From assembly GCF_005222915.1 (NCBI RefSeq), contig NZ_STFX01000018.1, forward strand, positions 1 to 64,000: DNA of 64,000 nt. Reading direction: 5' to 3'. The position numbers and the translations under genes were made by a program. A model generated the notes under the pieces. It searched no databases. It saw only the letters and a program-made list of their open reading frames with translations, and was not told where the DNA came from. This stretch comes from Rhizobium sp. FKL33. GTDB taxonomy: Bacteria > Pseudomonadota > Alphaproteobacteria > Rhizobiales > Rhizobiaceae. Of the stretch, positions 24,662 to 35,700 are shown piece by piece (the stretch's first letter is position 1; the number at the start of each line of letters is the position of its first letter).

Positions 24662-25789
24662 ATGACCACGTCGAACCGCATGCGCATCAGGACATCAGTT
24701 CTTCTCGCCGGTCTCGCGATCGGCGCCGGCCTGCTTTCTGGCTGCACCGAGGAAAAGGCCGAGGCGCCCGCCGCCGTAATCCGGCCGGTCAAGGTTGTCG
24801 AGATCGCGCCGGCCGCGACCACCCGCACGCTGTCCTATTCCGGCTCGGTCAAATCCCGCACCGAAATGAATCTCGGCTTCCGGGTCGCAGGCAAGGTGAT
24901 CGAGCGCAAGGTCGATATCGGCGACCGTGTGAAGAAGGGCGAGGTTCTCGCTCGTCTCGACCCGACGGACTACCAGCTCGCGGTGCAATCGGCCGAAGCG
25001 GATCTGCGTTCGACGCAGAAGGCGCTGGAGACCGCCGATCTCGCCAATCGCCGCGCCAAGACGCTGTTCGCCACCAACGCCATTCCGAAGGCGCAGCTCG
25101 AACAGGCGCAGTTGAGCTATGATCAGGCGGCGGCGACCCGCACTGCCGCGCAGTCCTCTCTCGAGCAGGCGCGGAACCAGCTGGCCTATGCCGAACTGAT
25201 GTCCGACCGCGACGGCATTGTCTCAGCCGTCAGCGCCGATCGCGGTCAGGTCGTCAGCGCAGGCTCGCCCGTTCTCACCGTCGTCGCCGACGACGAAAAA
25301 GAAGTGCAGATCGCCGTTCCGGAGACGGAAATCTCCGAATTCATCCCCGGTAATACGGTCAAGGCCAGCTTCTGGGCCGACAAGGCCTTGGCGCTCACCG
25401 GCAAAGTGCGGGAAGTCTCGGGCAGCGCAGATCCTCAGTCGCGCACCTTCTCTGTCCGCATCAGCCTGCCGGCCAACGATCATGTGCTGATCGGCATGAC
25501 GGCGACGATCGAGGCGGAGACCCATGCCGACGCCGCCGAATACGCGGTGCCGCTGACGGCATTGGCAGAGAAGGATGGCGCCAAGATCGTCTGGACGGTC
25601 GATCGCGCCAAGGCGACCGTGCATGCCCGGCCCGTTGAGGTCGGCGCCTTCACCGCCGATGGCGTCGGCATCATTTCCGGGCTCAAGGCCGGCGACCTCG
25701 TGGTTGCGGCGGGCACCCAGTTCATGCGTGAAAATCTGACGGTGAAGCTTCCCGATGTCGGGGCGCTGGCTGAAAACATCCTCAACTGA
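24662..25789 (+). CDS. RND efflux periplasmic adaptor (membrane fusion lipoprotein)
   Basis: The 375-aa product has a lipoprotein signal ending in LLSGC (Cys about residue 28) and the adaptor order of MFP subunits. First comes GFRVAGKVIERKVDIGDRVKKGEVLARLD (lipoyl half), then a coiled-coil hairpin rich in Ala/Gln (LEQAQLSYDQAAATRTAAQ), the second lipoyl half (GQVVSAGSPVLTVV) and a beta-barrel region. It links the inner-membrane pump encoded 26 bp downstream to an outer-membrane channel that is not encoded here, so an unlinked TolC-type protein must serve. Confidence 0.9.
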   Translation: MTTSNRMRIRTSVLLAGLAIGAGLLSGCTEEKAEAPAAVIRPVKVVEIAPAATTRTLSYSGSVKSRTEMNLGFRVAGKVIERKVDIGDRVKKGEVLARLDPTDYQLAVQSAEADLRSTQKALETADLANRRAKTLFATNAIPKAQLEQAQLSYDQAAATRTAAQSSLEQARNQLAYAELMSDRDGIVSAVSADRGQVVSAGSPVLTVVADDEKEVQIAVPETEISEFIPGNTVKASFWADKALALTGKVREVSGSADPQSRTFSVRISLPANDHVLIGMTATIEAETHADAAEYAVPLTALAEKDGAKIVWTVDRAKATVHARPVEVGAFTADGVGIISGLKAGDLVVAAGTQFMRENLTVKLPDVGALAENILN

Positions 25790-25815
25790 ACCCGACATCC
25801 AGACGGAGCCCGGCC

Positions 25816-28800
25816 ATGCAGACGACATCCCCTGGCAAGGAAAAGTTCAACCTGTCGCGCTGGGCCATCGGCCATCCGAGCATCGCGCGCTTCCTGTTCG
25901 GCCTCATTCTGCTGACCGGCGTATTCGGCCTCCTGAATATGGGGCAAAAGGAAGATCCCGACTTCACCTTCCGGGTCATGGTCGTCCAGGCTGTCTGGCC
26001 GGGCGCGTCGATCCAGGAGATGCAGGATCAGGTCGTCAACAAAATCGAGCGCAAGCTTCAGGAAACGCCGCATCTCGACTGGGTGAAATCCTATACCCGC
26101 GCCGGCAGCGCCATCATTACCCTGCAGATCAAGGGCGACACGACGGGAGCTGACGTCGGCGAGTCCTTCTACCAGGCGCGCAAGAAGGTCGGCGATATCG
26201 CCAGTGAACTGCCGTCGGGGTTGCTCGGTCCCTATTTCAACGACGAATTCGGCGACACCTATATCACGCTGCATTCGCTGAGCGGCGAGGGCTATTCCTA
26301 TCCGGAACTCAAGGCTTTCGCCATCCAGGCGCGCGACATGCTGCTGACCACGCCCGGCGTCGAAAAGGCGGTCATCCTCGGCGACCAGCCTGAGAAGATC
26401 TATATCGACATTTCCTCCAAAGCGCTTGCCGAACGCGGACTGACGCTCACCGATATCCAGAATGCGCTGAAGGGCCAGAACGGCGTCGACCCCTCGGGGA
26501 CCCTCGACACCGGCCTGAGATCGGTGCGGATTTCCGTCGATGGCGCTGTCGATCGCGTTGCAGCCATTCGTGAACTCCGCCTCCGCGCGGGCAGCGAGGT
26601 GACCCGCCTCGGCGACATCGCCACGATCTATCAAGGGCTCGAAGATCCCGTTCAACGCAAGTTTCGCTTCAATGGCGCAGAAAGCGTCCAGGTCGGCGTG
26701 GTCATGAGCAAGGGGTTCAAAGTCACCGATGTCGGCGCGCAGGTGGAGGAAACCTATAAGCGTTTCGAGGCCTCCCTGCCCTATGGCGTCAAGGTCGACC
26801 AGATCGCCAATCAGCCGCATGTGGTCACCGAAGCCGTCGGCGAATTCATGAAGGCGCTCGGCGAGGCGCTGGTGATCGTGCTGATCGTCTCCTTCCTGTC
26901 GATCGGCTGGCGTTCGGGCATCGTCATCGCCATCACCATTCCGCTGGTGCTGGCCGCCACTTTCGGCGTGATGTACGAGCTCGGCATCGACCTGCAGCGC
27001 ATCTCGCTCGGCGCGCTGATCATCGCGCTCGGCCTCTTGGTCGACGACGCCATGATCGTGGTCGAGCTGATGGAGCGCAAACTTGAGGAAGGCCTGCCGA
27101 AGCTGGAGGCCGCGAGCTTTGCCTATTCCTCCACCGCTTTTCCCATGCTCACGGGCACATTGATCACCACCGCCGGCTTCATTCCCGTGGGTTTTGCGGA
27201 ATCCACCGCCGGCGAATATGTGCGCTCGCTCTTCTATGTGGTCGGCATTGCACTGGTGCTCTCCTGGTTCGTCGCCGTCTATTTCACGCCCTGGCTCGGC
27301 CACATGATCCTCAAGCAGCGGGCGCATGCTGGCGCGCACAAGGATGTGTTCGACACCCGCTTCTATCGCGGGCTCCACCACACGGTCGCCTGGGCGGTGC
27401 GTTACAAGGCGATCGTTCTGACGCTGACGCTTCTCACCTTCGGCGCGAGCCTCTGGGCCTTCCAGTTCATTCCGAAGAACTTCTTCCCGCAGTCGTCGCG
27501 TCCGGAAATTCTCGTTGATCTCTGGCTGCCGGAGGGAACCAGCATCACGGAAGTGGAGCGTCAGGCCAAATTGCTCGAAGCCAAAATCGCCGACGACAAG
27601 GACAAGAAATTCGTCGCCACCTATATCGGCGAAGGCGCGCCGCGCTTCTTCCTGCCGCTCGATCAACAATTGCGCAATCCGAATTACGCCCAGCTTCTGG
27701 TGATGGCGCAGGACGAACCGGCCCGCGAAAGGTTGATCGTCAAGCTGCGCGGCATTCTCGCCAGCGACTTCCCCTCGATCCGCGGCAAGGTCGACCGTCT
27801 GTTCCTGGGTCCGCCGACCGGCTGGCCGGTGCAGATGCGGGTGATGGGTCCTGACAGAGCAGAGGTGCGCCGCATCGCAGATCAGGTCAAGGAACGCTTC
27901 ATAGCCAATCCGCAACTCGGCGCCGTGCATGACGACTGGCTGGAGCCTGTGACAGCCATGAAACTGGTCGTCGACCAGGACCGCGCCCGCGCCCTCGGCG
28001 TCACGTCGCAACGTATCCGCCAGATGTTGCAGGCGACGATGTCAGGCGCGCCGCTCGATGATTTCCGCGATGGCGAAGAAACCGTGTCGATCGTCGCCCG
28101 CGAGCCCGAAGCCGATCGCAAGCTGCTCTCGGCGGTCCAGAGCATCTCCATACCGACTGATCTCGGAACCTTCGTGCCGCTGTCGCAGATCGCCAAGGTC
28201 GAACCGGTCATGGAGCAGGGCATCGAATGGCGTCGCGACCGCCTGCCGACGATCACCGTGCGCGCCACGCTGCCCGACGACGTCCAGGCCAATGATGTAG
28301 TGACCGCCATGTATGCCGGCATGGCCGATCTCCGCGCCACGCTTCCGGCTGGCTATCGGGTGGAGATCCAGGGCGGGCCAGAGGATTCCGCCGAAAGCCA
28401 GGCCTCGATCGCCGCCAAGGCGCCGATCATGCTCGCCATCATCGTGGTGCTGCTGATGGTCCAGCTGCAGCATTTCGGCAAGGCGATGCTGGTGCTTGCC
28501 ACAGGTCCCCTGGGCATCATCGGCGCCGCCGCCGCGCTCCTGATCAGCGGCGCGCCGTTCGGCTTCGTCGCCATCCTCGGCGTCATCGCGCTGCTCGGCA
28601 TCATCATCCGCAATTCGATCATTCTCGTCGACCAGATCGACCAGGATATCGCCGCCGGAATGGAGCGATCCGAAGCCATCATCGGCGCCGCCGTCAGGCG
28701 TTTCCGGCCGATCACGCTGACAGCGCTCACCGCCGTGCTGGCGCTGATCCCGATCTCACGCGGAGTGTTCTGGGGACCGCTTGCCTATGCGATGATGGGC

Positions 28801-28968
28801 GGCATCCTTGTCGCCACGCTTCTGACCATCTTCGTGCTGCCCGCCGGCTATGCACTATTCTTCGGCCGCACGAAAAAGGACAGCGGCGCCAAAGCGGAAC
28901 CTGCGGAAGACAACGTGACGGAGGCGGATCACCATCTTCCGGAACCGTTGCCGCAGGCTGCAGAGTGA
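25816..28968 (+). CDS. RND-family multidrug efflux pump, inner-membrane transporter
   Basis: The 1050-aa length and the two-fold repeat of one plus five membrane segments match the AcrB-like RND superfamily. The proton-relay pair is in LGLLVDDAMIVVELMERK (TM4). Other hallmarks are the opening RWAIGHPSIARFLFGLILLTG, WPGASIQEMQDQVVNKIE (porter domain) and the C-terminal ILVDQIDQDIAAGM. The branch resembles small-adaptor RND pumps common in rhizobia. It is driven by proton influx and exports drugs, dyes or plant phenolics; the substrate is not deducible. Confidence 0.92.
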   Translation: MQTTSPGKEKFNLSRWAIGHPSIARFLFGLILLTGVFGLLNMGQKEDPDFTFRVMVVQAVWPGASIQEMQDQVVNKIERKLQETPHLDWVKSYTRAGSAIITLQIKGDTTGADVGESFYQARKKVGDIASELPSGLLGPYFNDEFGDTYITLHSLSGEGYSYPELKAFAIQARDMLLTTPGVEKAVILGDQPEKIYIDISSKALAERGLTLTDIQNALKGQNGVDPSGTLDTGLRSVRISVDGAVDRVAAIRELRLRAGSEVTRLGDIATIYQGLEDPVQRKFRFNGAESVQVGVVMSKGFKVTDVGAQVEETYKRFEASLPYGVKVDQIANQPHVVTEAVGEFMKALGEALVIVLIVSFLSIGWRSGIVIAITIPLVLAATFGVMYELGIDLQRISLGALIIALGLLVDDAMIVVELMERKLEEGLPKLEAASFAYSSTAFPMLTGTLITTAGFIPVGFAESTAGEYVRSLFYVVGIALVLSWFVAVYFTPWLGHMILKQRAHAGAHKDVFDTRFYRGLHHTVAWAVRYKAIVLTLTLLTFGASLWAFQFIPKNFFPQSSRPEILVDLWLPEGTSITEVERQAKLLEAKIADDKDKKFVATYIGEGAPRFFLPLDQQLRNPNYAQLLVMAQDEPARERLIVKLRGILASDFPSIRGKVDRLFLGPPTGWPVQMRVMGPDRAEVRRIADQVKERFIANPQLGAVHDDWLEPVTAMKLVVDQDRARALGVTSQRIRQMLQATMSGAPLDDFRDGEETVSIVAREPEADRKLLSAVQSISIPTDLGTFVPLSQIAKVEPVMEQGIEWRRDRLPTITVRATLPDDVQANDVVTAMYAGMADLRATLPAGYRVEIQGGPEDSAESQASIAAKAPIMLAIIVVLLMVQLQHFGKAMLVLATGPLGIIGAAAALLISGAPFGFVAILGVIALLGIIIRNSIILVDQIDQDIAAGMERSEAIIGAAVRRFRPITLTALTAVLALIPISRGVFWGPLAYAMMGGILVATLLTIFVLPAGYALFFGRTKKDSGAKAEPAEDNVTEADHHLPEPLPQAAE

Positions 28969-28980
28969 AGCATTTCAGGA

Positions 28981-29005
28981 AGCGGCCTAAAGTTTTCAGG
29001 CCGCT
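28981..29005 (+). terminator. Hairpin after the RND pump gene, likely terminator
   Basis: AGCGGCCT and AGGCCGCT form a perfect 8-bp stem with a 9-nt loop, 12 bp after the stop. The U-tract is poor, so termination may be partial or Rho-dependent. Confidence 0.55.
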
Positions 29006-29158
29006 CTCTAAATTCGTTAGAAACTAATTTTATACCACAATCATAAATATCCGCCTCAACAAGCCGTTCCCACAGTTGCGTTGACGAATGTCATGGCGCC
29101 GACGGGGTCAGGCATGTCTTGTCCCCTGCATTCGTTCACCTGCTTTTCAGGATCGGCC

Positions 29159-30997
29159 ATGCAGAACTTTTCGGTTTCTTCGAGACTTTACGCCCTCGTG
29201 GCGCTTGCCTTTCTCGTCCTCGGCGGCGTCTTCTATTTCAGCCTGACGACCACCGACGCGCAGATGATGTCGGACCGGCGCATGCTTTTGTCCTCCATCG
29301 ACGACAACGCCATGGCGATCGCCAAGGCGGCACATGCACTGGAAACCTCCGGCAAACTGACGCGCGAACAGGCCCAGGCGCGGGCAATGGAAGCGATCGG
29401 CGCGCTGCGCTACGGCGAAAACGGTTATGTCTGGATCAACAGCCTCGACCAGAAGATGGTCATGCACCCGACCAAGCCCGAGCTGAACGGCAAGAATGTC
29501 AGCGGCATGAAAGACCCGACCGGCCTGTCGCTGTTTTCAGAATTCACCCGCGTGGCGCGCAATGAGAAATCCGGCTTCGTGACCTATCAATGGCCGAAGC
29601 CCGGCGAAGCGGAGCCGGCTGAAAAACTGTCGCATGTCGCCCTGTTCGAACCCTGGGGCTGGGTGATCGGCACCGGCGTCTATGTCGACGATCTCCATGC
29701 CCGTCGCTGGGAGATCGGCCGACAGCAAGGGCTCGTCAGCATCATCGGCATGATCATCCTGCAGGGCTTTGCCTTCACCGTCATCCGCAGCGTCATCGCG
29801 CCAATGAAATCGCTGATGCGCGCGATGCAGCGCATCGCATCGGAAGAGTTCGACGCGCCGATCGGCGGCGCGAAGGATCGCAGCGAATTCGGCGACATGT
29901 CGCGGGCGCTCGAAACGCTGCGCGATTCCGTCAGCGCCCGTGTCCAGGACAGGTTGCGCAAGATCGCCGAGCAGAATGACCGGATCGAGGAGGAAAAGCG
30001 CGCCCGAGAGGAACTGATGCAGACGGAAGCCGGCGAATTGAAGCAGGTGGTCGACGAACTCGGCGCCGGCCTCGAACGGCTTGCGGCCTGCGATATGCGG
30101 GTGACGATCGACCATCCCTTCGCGCCGCGCTTCGAGCCGCTCCGGCACTATTTCAACAACTCTATCGCCACCTTCCAGCGCGCGCTCGAACAGGTGCTGG
30201 CCAAGACCGCCCAGGTCTCCGGCAATGCCGAGGAGATGAAGGATTCGGCCGGCAATCTCGCCAAGCGCACGGAGCAACAGGCCGCAGCGCTCGAACAGAC
30301 CTCCGCCTCGCTCGACGAGGTGACGTCGACGGTCAAATCCTCGGCGGAACGCGCCTCCGAGACCCGCATTCTGGTGGGCGACGCCCGCGCCTGCGCCCAG
30401 ACCTCCCAGGACGTGGTGACCGAGGCCGTCGACGCCATGCGCCGGATCGAAGAATCCTCGGGCAAGATCGGCCAGATCATCGCCGTGATCGACCAGATCG
30501 CCTTCCAGACCAATCTCTTGGCGCTGAACGCCGGCGTCGAAGCCGCGCGCGCTGGCGACGCCGGCAAGGGGTTTGCGGTCGTGGCACAGGAAGTGCGGGA
30601 GCTGGCGCAACGCTCGGCGCAGGCTGCCAAGGAAATTTCCGCGCTCATCAAGAGTTCGAGCGAACAGGTCTCCTCCGGCGTCCGTCTCGTCGATGAAACC
30701 GGCCAGGCGCTGACCCGGATCGCGGCCTTCGTCAACGACATCGATCTCAAGATCAACGCCATCGACACCGCCTCGCGCGAACAGTCGATCGGACTGCAAG
30801 AGATATCTGCAGCGGTGAATTCCATCGACCAGATGACCCAGCAGAACGCCGCCATGGTGGAGGAGACGACCGCTATAAGCCATTCGCTGGCGCAGGATTC
30901 GGCCGGGCTTTCGGAACTGGTGGGACAATTCAAGCTCAACCGCCAAGCCGATGCCCGTGAGCTCGGAACCGCCTGGGACCAGCGGCGAGCAGCCTGA
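29159..30997 (+). CDS. Methyl-accepting chemotaxis protein with single-Cache sensor
   Basis: The chosen ATG at 29159 has AGGAT upstream and directly precedes the first membrane helix ([18 protein letters not shown]), giving 612 aa; the frame is open 26 codons further back. A periplasmic sCache_2-type domain follows ([20 protein letters not shown], then [16 protein letters not shown]). Next come a second helix ([19 protein letters not shown]), a HAMP region and the signalling hairpin ([22 protein letters not shown]). No CheR-tethering pentapeptide is seen at the C-terminus. sCache_2 receptors often sense small carboxylates. It stands alone between the efflux and copper genes. Confidence 0.9.
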   Translation: MQNFSVSSRLYALVALAFLVLGGVFYFSLTTTDAQMMSDRRMLLSSIDDNAMAIAKAAHALETSGKLTREQAQARAMEAIGALRYGENGYVWINSLDQKMVMHPTKPELNGKNVSGMKDPTGLSLFSEFTRVARNEKSGFVTYQWPKPGEAEPAEKLSHVALFEPWGWVIGTGVYVDDLHARRWEIGRQQGLVSIIGMIILQGFAFTVIRSVIAPMKSLMRAMQRIASEEFDAPIGGAKDRSEFGDMSRALETLRDSVSARVQDRLRKIAEQNDRIEEEKRAREELMQTEAGELKQVVDELGAGLERLAACDMRVTIDHPFAPRFEPLRHYFNNSIATFQRALEQVLAKTAQVSGNAEEMKDSAGNLAKRTEQQAAALEQTSASLDEVTSTVKSSAERASETRILVGDARACAQTSQDVVTEAVDAMRRIEESSGKIGQIIAVIDQIAFQTNLLALNAGVEAARAGDAGKGFAVVAQEVRELAQRSAQAAKEISALIKSSSEQVSSGVRLVDETGQALTRIAAFVNDIDLKINAIDTASREQSIGLQEISAAVNSIDQMTQQNAAMVEETTAISHSLAQDSAGLSELVGQFKLNRQADARELGTAWDQRRAA

Positions 30998-31009
30998 GAT
31001 AGGCAAGAG

Positions 31010-31037
31010 AAAAGCCGCGCGTCAAAAGGCGCGCGGC
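31010..31037 (-). terminator. Bidirectional terminator between the chemoreceptor and copper operons
   Basis: GCCGCGCG and CGCGCGGC form a perfect 8-bp stem with an 8-nt loop. On the minus strand it is followed by TTTT, so it mainly ends the leftward SCO operon. It can also serve the rightward chemoreceptor gene. Confidence 0.75.
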
Positions 31038-31063
31038 ATCATATGTCTTCGGGCGTGCGAATT

Positions 31064-31681
31064 CTAACTGTTGGCTTCCGCCGCGCGGCGATCCCGCTTC
31101 AGGAAATCGCGGATGCGGTCGACCGCGACACTGTCTTCCGTGCCATAGGGAAGCAGATATTTCAGCCGGGCGTCCGAGCCGATCAGCAGCAGCGACGTCG
31201 TATGGCTCATGTGATAGTCGCCATTCTTGCTCGCCGATTTCGAGGCATGGATCATCCAGCCGTCGACCACCTTCCTGATTTCCTTGGGATCGCCGGTGAT
31301 GCCGGTGATGCGGTCGGTGAAGGCGTTGACATAGCCATGCAGCAATTGCTGGGTGTCGCGCTCGGGATCGATAGTGATGAAATAGACCTGCAGACCCGCC
31401 CCTTCCGGACCCAGTTTCTTCAACCAGACCGAGACGTCATAAAGCGTGGTCGGGCAGACTTCCGGGCAATGCGTGTAGCCGAAATAGACGAGCGAGGGCC
31501 GCCCCCGGAACATCTTTTCCGTCACCGTCTCGCCGCGATCATTGATCAGCGTGAAGGTTTCGCGGAAAGGGCCCGGCCTGTAGTCATCCGCGGCCACCCA
31601 GGCGATGATGCCGATCAGCGCCGACATGAACAAGCCGACGACTGCAAGCACCACGATCAGGAAGGGGTTGGTCTTGGTCAT
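31064..31681 (-). CDS. SCO1/SenC-family copper protein for cytochrome oxidase assembly
   Basis: The 205-aa product has one N-terminal membrane anchor (PFLIVVLAVVGLFMSALIGIIAWVA). A thioredoxin-fold periplasmic domain carries the copper-binding CPEVC (Cys72 and Cys76) and a distal His in HMSHTTSLLLIG (about 165). SCO proteins hand copper to the CuA centre of cytochrome c oxidase. It overlaps the upstream PCu(A)C gene by 4 bp, and the two proteins are known to work in the same copper relay. Confidence 0.92.
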   Translation of the reverse strand: MTKTNPFLIVVLAVVGLFMSALIGIIAWVAADDYRPGPFRETFTLINDRGETVTEKMFRGRPSLVYFGYTHCPEVCPTTLYDVSVWLKKLGPEGAGLQVYFITIDPERDTQQLLHGYVNAFTDRITGITGDPKEIRKVVDGWMIHASKSASKNGDYHMSHTTSLLLIGSDARLKYLLPYGTEDSVAVDRIRDFLKRDRRAAEANS

Positions 31682-32175
31682 TGCGCGTGGTCCGTATGGT
31701 CGCCGTGATGGTCATGAGCGGGTTGATCGCCAGCCGGGGGACCGACGACGAAGTCGACATCGACGGAGCCGGCTTTTTCAAACGTAAGCGTCGCCTTGAC
31801 GCGTTCGCCTTCCTTGAACGGCTGGGCGACATTCATGAACATCACATGGAAGGCGCCGGGCTTCAATTCGAGAACGCCATGGGCAGGAATTTCGAGGCCG
31901 TCGCCCATTTCCTGCATGCTCATCATGTCGTCGCTCATCTGCATCTCATGCAATTGCGACGATTGCGCGCGGGGCGTGGTGACCCGCAGCAGACGGTCGG
32001 CGTCGCCGTGATTGACGACTTTCAGATAGCCGGCGCCGACGACCGCGCCCGGCAACATGGCGCGGGAATAGGGATGATCGATTTCGAGTTGTCCGAGCTT
32101 GTATTCGTGGGCGAGGACGGGCGTGGCGACGAACAATGCGGCCATCATGGCGGCGCGGATGAGTGTCTTCTTCAT
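31678..32175 (-). CDS. Periplasmic copper chaperone PCu(A)C family protein
   Basis: The start at 32175 (MKKTLIRAAMMAALFVATPVLA, 165 aa) puts the signal peptide at the N-terminus and has AGGG upstream; the frame is open 17 codons earlier. The copper-binding His/Met set of the family is visible: LHEMQMSDDMMSMQEM and GAFHVMFMN. A His-rich tail (HDHHGDHTDH) is present. The protein carries Cu(I) in the periplasm to the oxidase CuA site together with SCO. It is co-translated with the SCO gene. Confidence 0.92.
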   Translation of the reverse strand: MKKTLIRAAMMAALFVATPVLAHEYKLGQLEIDHPYSRAMLPGAVVGAGYLKVVNHGDADRLLRVTTPRAQSSQLHEMQMSDDMMSMQEMGDGLEIPAHGVLELKPGAFHVMFMNVAQPFKEGERVKATLTFEKAGSVDVDFVVGPPAGDQPAHDHHGDHTDHAQ

Positions 32176-32288
32176 GGGAATTGACCCTGCAAACTGTCTC
32201 TGAACTTCGGCAAGCGGGAATGACATCGACTATCCCGCTCGCGCTTCGACTTCGCCTTCGCCCCAAACGGGCGCGGGCGACGGAGCGC

Positions 32289-32675
32289 TCAGATGGCTGG
32301 CGATGCGCGCGGCGCGCCGCGATAGGAAAGAACGTCAAGCGGCGGGCCGCCCTGCCCGGCGACGGGAAGCATCGCGAGAGCCGGCCGGATCAAGACGCCA
32401 CTACTCTCTGGCGGCTCTGGAGACAGGCAAGCGGATGACAGGCGGCAGGCTTCGCACGAACTCCCGGCGACAGTTTTCTTTCCGCCCGGGTTCGGCGACG
32501 ACAGGCACATCGTGGCGATTTCGCCATCCGGCAAAACCGAAACTTCGTAACCATAGGGCTGCGCCGCAAAGACCGGCTTATGCGCAAAGCCGATCATCGC
32601 GACGGCGAGCGCGCACAGAAAGCGCAGCGTGATCGCGACGTTCAGACGGTCAATACGGGGCCAAAACCGGGTCAT
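32289..32675 (-). CDS. Putative secreted Cys-containing protein upstream of the copper genes (DUF2946-like)
   Basis: The 128-aa product has a signal peptide or single membrane helix (VAITLRFLCALAVAMIGFAHKPVFA). A short mature part follows with a CEACRLSSAC motif, where pairs of Cys could bind copper. AGAGG precedes the ATG. It lies 113 bp before the PCu(A)C gene in the same direction. Small DUF2946-type proteins are often found beside copper-chaperone genes, and I place it there by context and size rather than by a firm motif. The Cys cluster points to metal binding or redox function. Confidence 0.6.
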   Translation of the reverse strand: MTRFWPRIDRLNVAITLRFLCALAVAMIGFAHKPVFAAQPYGYEVSVLPDGEIATMCLSSPNPGGKKTVAGSSCEACRLSSACLSPEPPESSGVLIRPALAMLPVAGQGGPPLDVLSYRGAPRASPAI

Positions 32676-32758
32676 GGCCCCTCTCTATTTGCTTTTCCCC
32701 AAACCGGCAATGCGGCAAATTTGTGCGCCGCACATCCCCGCGTCCCACACGAAATCCG

Positions 32759-35700
32759 TCAATGCGACGCGGACGCGCTGCGAATGGCGGAGAGCGTCTT
32801 GGCGTCAATCTCCCAGGCGGCGCGGTCGGATGCGAAGCGAGCACGGAGATAGCGCGTGAGCTCCGTGATCTGCCGATCCGACAAGCTGTCCGCGAAAGAC
32901 GGCATCGACATCGGCTGGCCGGCGGCTTGCAGGCGTTCCCTCATACCCGCCGGCGCGGGCGCGCCATGCAGGATCGCCTGCAGCACATTGTCGGCCCTGT
33001 CGCTGCGGAGATTGGTGTTGAGCGCAAGATGGGTCGCGAGCGCCTCGTCTTCGTGGCAGGAGGAACAGGCGCCCTCGAAGAGCCGCTGACCTTCGGGATG
33101 GGCCAGCGCGGCCGCATCTCGCGCAGCGTCGGCGCGTTGCAACGCCTGTTGTTTCAGGCTTTCGACTTCGGCTTGACTGGGCTCCGGGGCCATGCTGGCG
33201 AGGTAAGTCGCCATCGCCTCGATATCCGTGTCCGGCAGCGCCGAGAGCGAGGCGACGACCTGCGCCATCGGCCCGCCGGCGCCGCCGTGATCATCGGAAT
33301 GGCCGCGGCGGAGATAGTCGTAAAGCGACGCTTTGGTCCAGGGAACGGCGCCGTCGCCCCGGCCATTAATCGCCGGCGCCACCCAGCCATCGGCAAAGCC
33401 GCCAGCGAGATGGACATCGCCGCTGCGCTCGGCGCCCAGAATATTGCGGTCGGTATGGCAGGCGGAGCAATGGCCCAGTCCTTCGACCAGATAAGCGCCT
33501 CTATTCCAGGCTTCGCCCTTGGCGGGGTCATAGGCGACGGTCTTGGCGCCAAGAAACAGCGTGTTCCAGCCGGCCATCAATCCCCTGATGTTGAAAGGCG
33601 GCTTCATCTCCGATTGGGCAGCAGGCCGATTTGCGGCCGGCGCGCTCATCACGAAGGCGTAGAGATCCTGAAGATCCTGATCGGACACAGTCGCAAAAGA
33701 GGTATATGGATGGGCGGGATAGAGATGAGAGCCGTCTCGGCTGACGCCCTCGCGCACCGCTCGCGCAAAGGCCGGATAGGACCAGCCGCCGATGCCATGG
33801 GTCTCATCCGGAGAGATATTGGCGGCGCGCACCGTGCCGAACGGCGTCTCGAACGCCCGACCGCCGGCCAAGGCCACGCCATCGGCGCCGGCATGACAGG
33901 TCGCACAGCCGCCGGCGGCGGCGACCAGACGGCCGCGCTCGACTGAAGCGGGACTGAACACGGCCGGATCGGGCCGTTGAATGGCCGCGATCGACGGCCG
34001 CCAGGGCGAAGCGGTCGCCAGTCCGAAGGCGGCCAACCCCGCCAGCCCGGCGAAGCCGAAGCCGCGGCGGAACCAGGACATCCGCTTTTTGCCGCCATCA
34101 TTGCCGGAAGGAGGCAAGGCCTGCTGCCCCAATCCGGCGAGGATCCGGTCGGGCGTCAACGGCAATTCGCGGAAGCGCAGGCCCGTGGCGTCATAAACCG
34201 CGTTGACGATCGCCGCTGCGCTCGGCACCGAGGCGGATTCGCCGACGCCCATTGGCGGCTCGTCCGGACGCGGGATCATCAGCACATCGATATCGGGCGT
34301 CTCCTCGAATGTGAGGATCCGATAGCCGCCCCATTCCAGGCTCTCGACGCCGGTCTCGGTGAACGTCACCTTTTCCTTCAGCACGCGGCTGACGGACTGG
34401 ATGACATTGCCGTGGATCTGATGGCGGACCCCGTCCGGATTGATCATCAGGCCTGAATCCTGGCCCACCGTCACCCGCGTCACCGTCACCTGACCGGTTC
34501 GCTTGTTGACGGCGACATCGGCCACCCAGGCCGACCATGCCGCCGGTGTTCCGGGAAACTTTCCGTGGACGTAAAGGGCATAGGCAAAGCCGCGACCGTA
34601 AAGCAGGTCGCCCTCGCCGCCTTCACTGCCCCAGCGGGTGCGCGGCTTCCATTTGGCCTTCTCCGCCACCGCGCGCACCAGGTCGATCGCCCTGGGATCG
34701 GTCAGATAACGAAGCCGGTATTCGACGGGATCGACGCCGGCGGCGGCGGCGAGTTCGTCGAAGAAGCTTTCATGCGCGAAGGAATTCGGCATGGCGGAGA
34801 CGCCGCGAAACCAGGAGGCCCGCGCGATTGGCGGCATGTCATGCACGGCGATGCGCATATTGCCGACAGCATAAGGCGGAATCGCCGTGCGGTCGCCCAT
34901 TTCGACGGTGTCGTTGCCGGTCGTCTTGCCGGTCAGCACCAGCGCCAGCGTCGGGGCGAGATTGGAGGGATAGCGTGTCTCGAAATCATAGGCGATCGGG
35001 CCGCCTTCGAGATCCAGGCCGCCGCGCACATCGATCACCTGCGCCGCGCCCTTCGGCTCCCAGCCATGTTCCTGCTCACGCGTCAACTGCACGCGGACAG
35101 GACGCCCCACGGCGCGCGACAGAAGTGCTGCGTCAGCGGTCACGTCATCGGCGCAATTGCGGCCGTAACAGCCGGCGGCCTCGTGCCGCTCCACCACGAT
35201 CGCCTCCTCGGGCATGTCCATGAGGCGGGCAAGATCGCGGCGCATGAAATAGGGGTTCTGCGTGCCAGACCAGACGGTCAGGCGCTCAGGAGTCCAGTCG
35301 GCCACCGCGCAAGACGGACCGATCGAGCCATGCATCTGATAGGGCCAGACATAGGTGCGGTCCATGCGCGGCGAAGCGCCGTCGAGCGCCAGATCGACAT
35401 CGCCGCTCTCCTTCAACAGCCGACGCGAGGCGGGATTGTCGCGCAACGGCTGTTCCGGCGCGTTGAGATCCGGGCGTTTGGGCGGCTCACGCCAAGTCAG
35501 TTTCAGCGCCTTGGCGATGGCTGCGGCATGCTCCTCGCGCTCGGCCACGACGCCGACGAAATCGCCGACCACAACCACGGACACCAGACCCGGCATCCGG
35601 GCGACAGAGGCTTCATCGACATCCAGCAGGCTCGCGCCGACGCCTTCGCCATGATCGAAGCCGACATAGGGCGGGCGGATGACGCGGCCATGCAGCATGT

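Noticed and set aside
25480-28011. 843-aa open frame on the minus strand across the RND pump gene
   Set aside because: It is the antisense shadow of a high-GC gene. Its product is low-complexity, rich in Asp/Arg/His/Gly, has no family features and no ribosome-binding site.
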